A DNA stretch of 64,000 bases, taken from contig NW_026516693.1 in NCBI RefSeq assembly GCF_025766255.1, forward strand, positions 186,001-250,000. The letters run 5' to 3'. The notes below the pieces were generated by a model. That model was not told the origin of the DNA. It ran no database searches and was given only the letters and a program-made list of their open reading frames with translations. A program made the translations under genes and the position numbers. This document shows, one piece after another, positions 58,069-64,000 of this stretch. Every line of letters starts with the position of its first letter. The first letter of the stretch is position 1. The DNA is from Zychaea mexicana (taxonomy: Eukaryota > Mucoromycota > Mucoromycetes > Mucorales > Lichtheimiaceae).

Positions 58069-59094
58069 ATGGCATTCGATAATCGTGGCGGACGAGGTGG
58101 CCGTGGAGGTTTCGGCGGCGATCGTGGAGGCGGCCGTGGGGGCTTCGGCGGCGGACGAGGTGGCCGTGGTGGAGGCCGTGGCGGTTTTGGTGGCGATCGT
58201 GGAGGCCGCGGTGGAGGCCGTGGCGGCTTTGGTGGCGATCGTGGAGGTCGTGGCGGCGGCCGTGGTGGTTTCGGTGGCGATCGTGGCGGCCGTGGTGGTA
58301 TCAGCAAAGGCCGTGGTGGTCCTCGAGGTGGCGGCCGTGGTGGCCGTGGAGGTCGTGGCGGTGCCATGGGCGGTGCCAAGGGCGGCAACAAGGTTATCAT
58401 TGAACCCCATCGTCATGAAGGCATCTTCATTGCCCGCGGCAAAGAAGATCTGTTGGTGACAAAGAACTTGGTTCCCGGCGAATCCGTATATGGCGAAAAG
58501 CGTATTTCTGTTGACGGCCCCGAAGGCACCAAGATTGAATATCGTGTATGGAATCCCTTCCGCAGTAAGCTCGCTGCTGCTGTGCTTGGTGGTGTCGACC
58601 ATATCCACATTGCACCCGGCAAAAAGGTGTTGTACTTGGGTGCTGCTTCAGGTACTTCAGTCTCACACGTTGCCGATATCGTTGGCCCACAAGGTGCCGT
58701 TTACGCCGTCGAATTCTCGCATCGTTCTGGCCGTGACTTGATCAACATGTCCAAAAAGCGCACCAACGTCGTTCCTATCATCGAGGATGCCCGTCAGCCT
58801 CAAAAGTACCGTATGCTCGTGCCCATGGTCGATGTCATCTTCGCCGATGTTGCTCAGCCCGATCAAGCCCGTATCATCACCTTGAACGCTCACCACTTTT
58901 TGCGAAACGGCGGTCACATTGTGATTTCCATCAAGGCATCGTGTATCGATTCGACGGTCGATGCTGCTACTGTCTTTGCTCGTGAAGTCAAGAAGCTTCA
59001 AGAAGAACGTGTCAAGCCCCAAGAACAGCTGACACTGGAGCCTTACGAAAGAGATCACGCCGTTGTTGTTGGTCAATACAACCGCAATGCCTAA
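58069..59094 (+). CDS. NOP1: Fibrillarin, box C/D snoRNP 2'-O-methyltransferase
   Basis: Nucleolar rRNA (and histone Gln) methyltransferase guided by box C/D snoRNAs. Intronless, 341 residues. Residues 1-105 are the Gly/Arg-rich (GAR) domain, made of repeated [12 protein letters not shown] units. Then [20 protein letters not shown], the N-terminal beta domain, and the Rossmann methyltransferase: [18 protein letters not shown], the AdoMet loop [54 protein letters not shown] and [16 protein letters not shown]. All are family hallmarks. C-rich codon use (CGT, GGC, GGT) differs from neighbours and suggests high expression. Confidence 0.97.
   Translation: MAFDNRGGRGGRGGFGGDRGGGRGGFGGGRGGRGGGRGGFGGDRGGRGGGRGGFGGDRGGRGGGRGGFGGDRGGRGGISKGRGGPRGGGRGGRGGRGGAMGGAKGGNKVIIEPHRHEGIFIARGKEDLLVTKNLVPGESVYGEKRISVDGPEGTKIEYRVWNPFRSKLAAAVLGGVDHIHIAPGKKVLYLGAASGTSVSHVADIVGPQGAVYAVEFSHRSGRDLINMSKKRTNVVPIIEDARQPQKYRMLVPMVDVIFADVAQPDQARIITLNAHHFLRNGGHIVISIKASCIDSTVDAATVFAREVKKLQEERVKPQEQLTLEPYERDHAVVVGQYNRNA
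58078..58388 (+). repeat. GAR-domain coding repeat
   Basis: Imperfect tandem units of about 36-48 bp encoding [12 protein letters not shown] and variants inside fibrillarin. The pattern explains the long antisense frames over this region. Confidence 0.85.
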
Positions 59095-59799
59095 AAAGCT
59101 GCAATCCATTTTTTTCTGTCTTTTCTTAATTATCACTGTCGCTCTTCTCTTTCTCTTTCTCTTTCTGCCTTGCCTTGCCTCTCTCCTCTTTTTTGCATGA
59201 TTCACACACATTCTGTTTTTCTTTTCAACGACCTATTCTGTATATAAAACCATAATACTACTAGTCTTCCCTTCAAGTATTCTGTCTGTTACATGCTGTA
59301 ATGTTCTTTGCGAAAACTAGTACTGGTTTCCCTTTTGTTTTTTGTAACGATCTGCATTAAAAAGTACTCTTCATGTTTGAAAATGTCAGTATTCTGCCAA
59401 GACGACAGCATTACTGTTATTTGAAAGGTTTCACGTGCATTTTTTATGTTTCACTTAGTATCTTCCATGTGGTGTAATGTGGTCCGTACCCATAAAGTGC
59501 TAATGCGACTAGATACCATTCATATGTAATAGTTACTGCACTGCTTATGATATAGGTACACAATATGGCGTCATTAAATAGCATTTCCATAACTGAAGTG
59601 AAGTTCTTGCCGATTTTCCGTATTAAAATATGACATAATGGTGATGATATCTGGGGTGTACCTTGACAGCAATACAGCAAACGCATGGGTAAAGCCAAGA
59701 AAGAAAAAGCCCATGTCTTTGGTGCTCGACACTTTTCTTTACGGCTCTTTACCTTGATTCTTTTCTGTCATTATTTCTTCTTAACAAGCTTTCACAACA
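59095..59799. other. Intergenic spacer
   Basis: CT-rich 3' UTR of fibrillarin (59100-59200) followed by AT-rich sequence and the promoter of the SMP/C2 gene. No gene seen. Confidence 0.4.
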
Positions 59800-62700
59800 A
59801 TGTCAGCAGCAGCTGAAATAGCAGCGCCCCTGCCTGGCCAGAAGACAACAACAGATCGCAACGTCAACCCCAAGCTAGGACGCGCCAATACTGCAGGCAT
59901 CCACACCAGTCCACAACAACAACAGGAAAACCTTGAAGAAATCGGCCGACTGCACGGAAAGGCTGGTGATAAGGACGAAGGCAAAAGTGAAAAACAGCAT
60001 GGCAAGGACATAGCCACAACAGATAGCATGGTGAATGAGCAGCAACAACCGGTACAGCCACCACCGCCTGCCACCATGGACGTCAATCGACGACCGGAGA
60101 AGGAAATCGTTCGTGACAAAGGTATGTGTCGTAATACAACAGCGTTTCCTCGCATGAATTTTATTAAGCTCACACGGTTACTTTTAAACAAAATGCAGAG
60201 AATAAAAACCATGTGCAAGCCCAAGAATTAGGTGGTCTTTCGCACATTCCAGGAGTACCGTCTTCCTCAAAAGACCCAATGGGTTACGATCGCGAACGAC
60301 GATTAAGTTCCTATATCGCTGCCAAAAACATCGACGACGATGACGCGGCAAGTATTGCCAGTAACAGCACCATTAGCTCTGGTGGTGGCCGTCGTCGCCG
60401 CCGCCGTCCGTCAATCCAAAAACTCAACAGAAAATCGTCTATAAACATGATTGCCAAAGATCGTGCGACAGAGCCAGCAAAACTCATTCGACAACTTGAA
60501 TTCACTGCGTTTCAATATATTGGTGGTGTTTGTGCGATCAGTTTTCTGTTGGGCAAGTTTGGATTTAGCGTGATACTGGCTATAGCTGCTGTCGCCCTGG
60601 GTGGTGTAGGCTACTGGATTTTTGGTACACAGCCCCGAAGGGATTTGGATTGGCAGTTGGATAAGCAAAAAGAGGTCGAATCGGTAAGTTTAGCCTTATT
60701 CTTTTTTCATAGACCGTGTGTTTAAAAGCGTTGATTAAACGTCAATTCTGCCACATATTTTGTCTCAAAAGCTGTATACATCCGAAGGCGAAACGGTCGA
60801 ATGGTTGAACTTTATTATTGAGAAGATTTGGCGAAGTATCGATCGAGAATTCTTTACGGCCGTTCAATCCATGATTGAAGATAATATCCAGAGCGTCGCT
60901 CCAGGATTTATTGTAAGCAAAACAGATATATTCCAGTAAATAAGAATGGGAATTAACGATTTCGATTTCGATCTTACATACAGAAAGGAATATCAATCTA
61001 TGACCTCGATATCGGTGCGCAAGCTCCTCGCGTTCAGACGTAAGAAAAAAGACTATGGTAGCAAGATGTGGTATTTGGGACAGAAAAATGTACTCAGGAA
61101 GGCATTTTCCCAATCGTTTTAGCATCCGCGTATTTCCTCCTTTACCCGGCCATTCAGAAGAGAGCATAGTAAGTTGAAAGAAAAAAAAAAGAAAACCCCG
61201 TGTGCGAATATATAGATTCTTATGCAATTGTTTACTACATAGTTTGGCGAAGCTTCTTTCAGTTTTCATCAACACCCAGCAGCCTCACTATCACAAGAGC
61301 GTGGACGTATTGAGCCATCGCCTCCTGGTGTTTCTGTAGCGATCCAAACAGGTGTCACTTCACCCATCAATGTTCGTGGCGAACTCACGGCCTTATCTGG
61401 CAAAATGCGGTTCAAGCTTGTTACAGGTCCTGAACTTCCATTTGTATCCAAACTTACCGTTGCATTCACAAGTCTACCCACCATCGAAACAGCTGTTATG
61501 CCTATTTCGAAACACGTGAATCTGATGCATGTAAGTATTTTTCCTGTTATCATCACTGTTATTGCACCCACGCATTTTAAAAAAATCCAAGTACATGACG
61601 CGCTTACTTATAGTTGCTATAGCTTCCGATGTTCAAAATGCTAGTCAACGAGGGCATTCGAATTGGGCTGGCGGATATGGTTGATCCAAAGAGTATGACG
61701 GTCGACATCCAGCAATTGATGGGTGCTATAGCACAAGATACTTCTGCTTTAGGTGTTGTCCGAGTCGAAATCCGAGGTGCTGAGGCAGATCCATCCGTGC
61801 TCCGTTTCCAAGGTATGGGCTCTATATAGAGAGAAAACAATGGTAGATCGGTATCTGATGCATTTATTGGATAAATATGCAGAAATCGAAGACTCCTATG
61901 CTACCCTGTCGCTGAGTAATCAGCCGCAACGCAGTAGATCGACTACTCGCGTACTAACCAACGATACAGATCCGTGCTGGAATGAAGTTCTCTATGTATT
62001 GGTAGGCGGAGATGACATCTCAGCGGACACCAATGTTGATATCAAAGTGTGGGATGCTGACAAAGTCAAGTTCGACGACATGTGGGGTTCCTTTTCGATG
62101 CCTGCCAAAGAAATCCTTCAAAGCAAGATTGATAGACTTGGAAATGTCACCGAATGGTGTCAAGAGGAACGCGTAGCGTTTGATGGGTTAGTGTAACGCA
62201 TTCTTTCTTGTTTCCATCCCTTTTTTTATCACTTTTCTTCAAAATCAACTAACTCCCGTTCAAATAGTTGGGCTCCTTTGGATGGAAAGCCACTAGAAGA
62301 ATGCAAGATGAAGGTCAACTGCAAAATTAGTTTTCATCCCAAATATCGCACACAAAAGAAGGAAGCGATCCAGGAAACAGAAGGAGAGACTACCGCCGCA
62401 AAAGAAAGAGAGCCCGATGAACAAAGCGTTTTTGTGAATCCTGGGCACAAGAGTGGTATACTTTCTGTTTTCATCCGCCAAGGCATGGATTTGGAAATCG
62501 GCGAAGCTGGATCGCTTGTCGACGAAGATCTCAAGCATCCTTACAATGCGGATCAGGTGGTCAGCCCTTATGCATGTCTTTATCTGAATGATAGCAAGGT
62601 TTATCAAACCAGAACCAAGCTTCGAAATCCGAGTCCGGTAAGCTGTTATGTTATAAAAGGTTGAGACTTCTCTCAATAGTGAGTAAATTACTAACTGTAG

Positions 62701-63923
62701 ACGATACAAATATATATTAATGTAGCACTGGAATGCAGTTTCTGAGCACTTTATCAAAGATTTCGACTCCACCACCATTCGTATCTCTGCGAAAGCATCG
62801 CTCGACTTGGAACGCGACCCTGTCATTGGTCTCAAATCGTTTAACTTGCCAGATCTGTTTGAAGACAAGGAAAGCAGTGAGGTACGCCTGTATATTTATT
62901 TAGTGTGATGGAATGTTGTCAATGAGAAAGAAAGAAAATTTATGCCTTATTATTGCTCTTGCTTGATAGTACAAAGAAGGTCAAGCGTGGTTTCCTCTGG
63001 CAAGCGGTGTCGGATTCGGCAAAGTATTGGTGACACTCAAATACAAGCCTGTACGCCTTACATTGCCGCGCGAACTTCGTGGAGCTGATGTTGGGACTTT
63101 GATTGTCGATAGCGTTCGGCTTCGGAACCTATCAGGCACATTGGACGCTACTCGCAAGAGCGTGACACGAGCCACGTTAGCAGTCAACGTCGATCCAGGC
63201 ATTGAGAAGCACCTGAGAGCACGTGATATCGAGCCTGGCGAAATTTCATGGATGGACAATCACTTGTTCTTCCCACTGATCATGCGCTATCGATCTGCAT
63301 TGTATGTGCATATCTCGCAAGGCTCTATGGGTGGCCACAAGGCTACAGGTCGTATATGGCTCAAGCAAATTCCAGATAATGAATGGCAAGATGTGGAAGT
63401 GGGCCTACAGAGATCGATTTCTGAACACAGCAAAGAATCCAACCGCAACGAAGATCCATGGGATACTGAAGGGCCGAATGGTCAAGCTACCTTGCGTGTC
63501 AAGATAGTCCCTGGATTTTCACCTGTGCATACACACCTGCGGTCGTTCAACATGGACATGGTTGGCGCGGACCCGTTCCATAGCGAGAAGATGAAGGCCA
63601 AGGCTCAGCATTGGGTGCGCGAGCAAGGAGGCGGACATGGAGAGCAGACCGAGCCAGATGACAGTGTAACTAATGGAAACGAAAACAATCGAGGATCAAT
63701 GAACTCGGATACAGCGTCAACAGTTGTCTCGGATGAGGAAGATAGTGCAGATGAGTACACAAGAGAGATGTATGGATTGAATAAGAACCCCAGGGTGAGC
63801 AAGTATCGTGTCTTGCGCAAGGCTACGTGGGGTGCAGACATTGTTAGGCAGCGCGTGGATAACGTCAAGGAAGGATTTAATTCAGAGGCACGCAATAACC
63901 GAGCTGTTGCTAAGGAAGTTTGA
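59800..63923 (+). CDS. Tricalbin-like SMP and C2-domain protein (Mug190-like), ER-membrane contact lipid transfer
   Basis: Probable ER protein tethering to other membranes. Exons 59800-60121, 60199-60683, 60772-60912, 60984-61039, 61123-61168, 61243-61530, 61623-61812, 61883-62186, 62268-62637, 62726-62881 and 62970-63923 give 1103 residues. The N-terminal 200 residues are disordered. A membrane hairpin lies at about 212-250 (FQYIGGVCAISFLLG, then VILAIAAVALGGVGYW). The SMP lipid-binding domain follows at about 272-480 (ETVEWLNFIIEKIWRSIDREF, FEASF-like FGEASFSF, FVSKLTVAFTSLP). C2 domains start near 488 (GVVRVEIRGAE, SYATLSL, WNEVLYVLV) and 672 (GILSVFIRQGMDL, SPYACLYL), with a third, degenerate one near 815 (GTLIVDSVRLRNL). 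The acidic calcium loops look incomplete in the second and third. The 61813-61882 intron is chosen because the competing frame breaks the first C2. Confidence 0.88.
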
Positions 63924-64000
63924 GATAACTTTTGTATTTCCCCATCACATTTGTACTTGATAGCTACTTCTTATTTTCCCTAGTCTCAATCATTAAACAA

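Noticed and set aside
58015..58608. Two long antisense frames over fibrillarin
   Set aside because: They arise from the GAR-domain codon repeat (Pro-Arg and Thr/Ala repeats) and are shadows.

Overview
The window is eukaryotic nuclear DNA from a filamentous fungus, most probably an early-diverging Mucoromycota (Mucorales-type) genome. Genes carry many short GT-AG introns (about 50-120 bases), spacers are AT-rich with microsatellites and homopolymers, and the gene set includes an Integrator subunit (INTS2), a long SCAP-type sterol sensor, an NBR1 with three ZZ fingers and fungal-type TRK and GH37 proteins. INTS2 is, as far as I know, missing from the familiar ascomycete yeasts, which favours an early-diverging lineage. 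The genus cannot be fixed from the sequence alone. All exon models below were made by hand from splice signals and codon phase.

Layout. 0-20.5 kb is gene-bearing: the 3' part of a hybrid histidine kinase (+), a MULE transposase scrap (-), SCAP (-), an alpha-arrestin (-), a TPR/F-box/LRR protein (-) and, head-to-head with it, INTS2 (+). 20.5-33.6 kb is a gene-poor, decaying region. It holds two almost identical metallo-beta-lactamase-fold genes in inverted orientation, a roughly 864-bp element with long complex terminal inverted repeats, and wrecked short-chain dehydrogenase and ketopantoate-reductase genes. 33.6-35.2 kb carries a SIS-CBS sugar-phosphate isomerase-like gene (-). 35.8-37.6 kb carries the C-terminal WD40 part of Raptor/Kog1 (-) without the rest of the gene. 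37.6-42.7 kb is again nearly empty.

42.8-63.9 kb is dense and entirely on the + strand: TRK potassium transporter, NBR1 autophagy receptor, chorismate mutase, a proline-rich protein with a galactose-binding (DOC-like) fold, a secreted GH37 trehalase, an MFS transporter remnant, intronless fibrillarin, and a tricalbin-like SMP/C2 protein.

Functionally this is a housekeeping and signalling neighbourhood without operon logic. Themes are membrane and lipid sensing (SCAP, tricalbin-like), nutrient signalling and ubiquitin/autophagy (histidine kinase, Raptor fragment, arrestin, F-box, NBR1), and RNA processing (INTS2, fibrillarin). The most unusual signals are the complex inverted-repeat element (27.3-28.2 kb), the inverted gene pair whose identity is confined to the coding region, the orphan Raptor propeller, and the CCGG-rich tail on SCAP.
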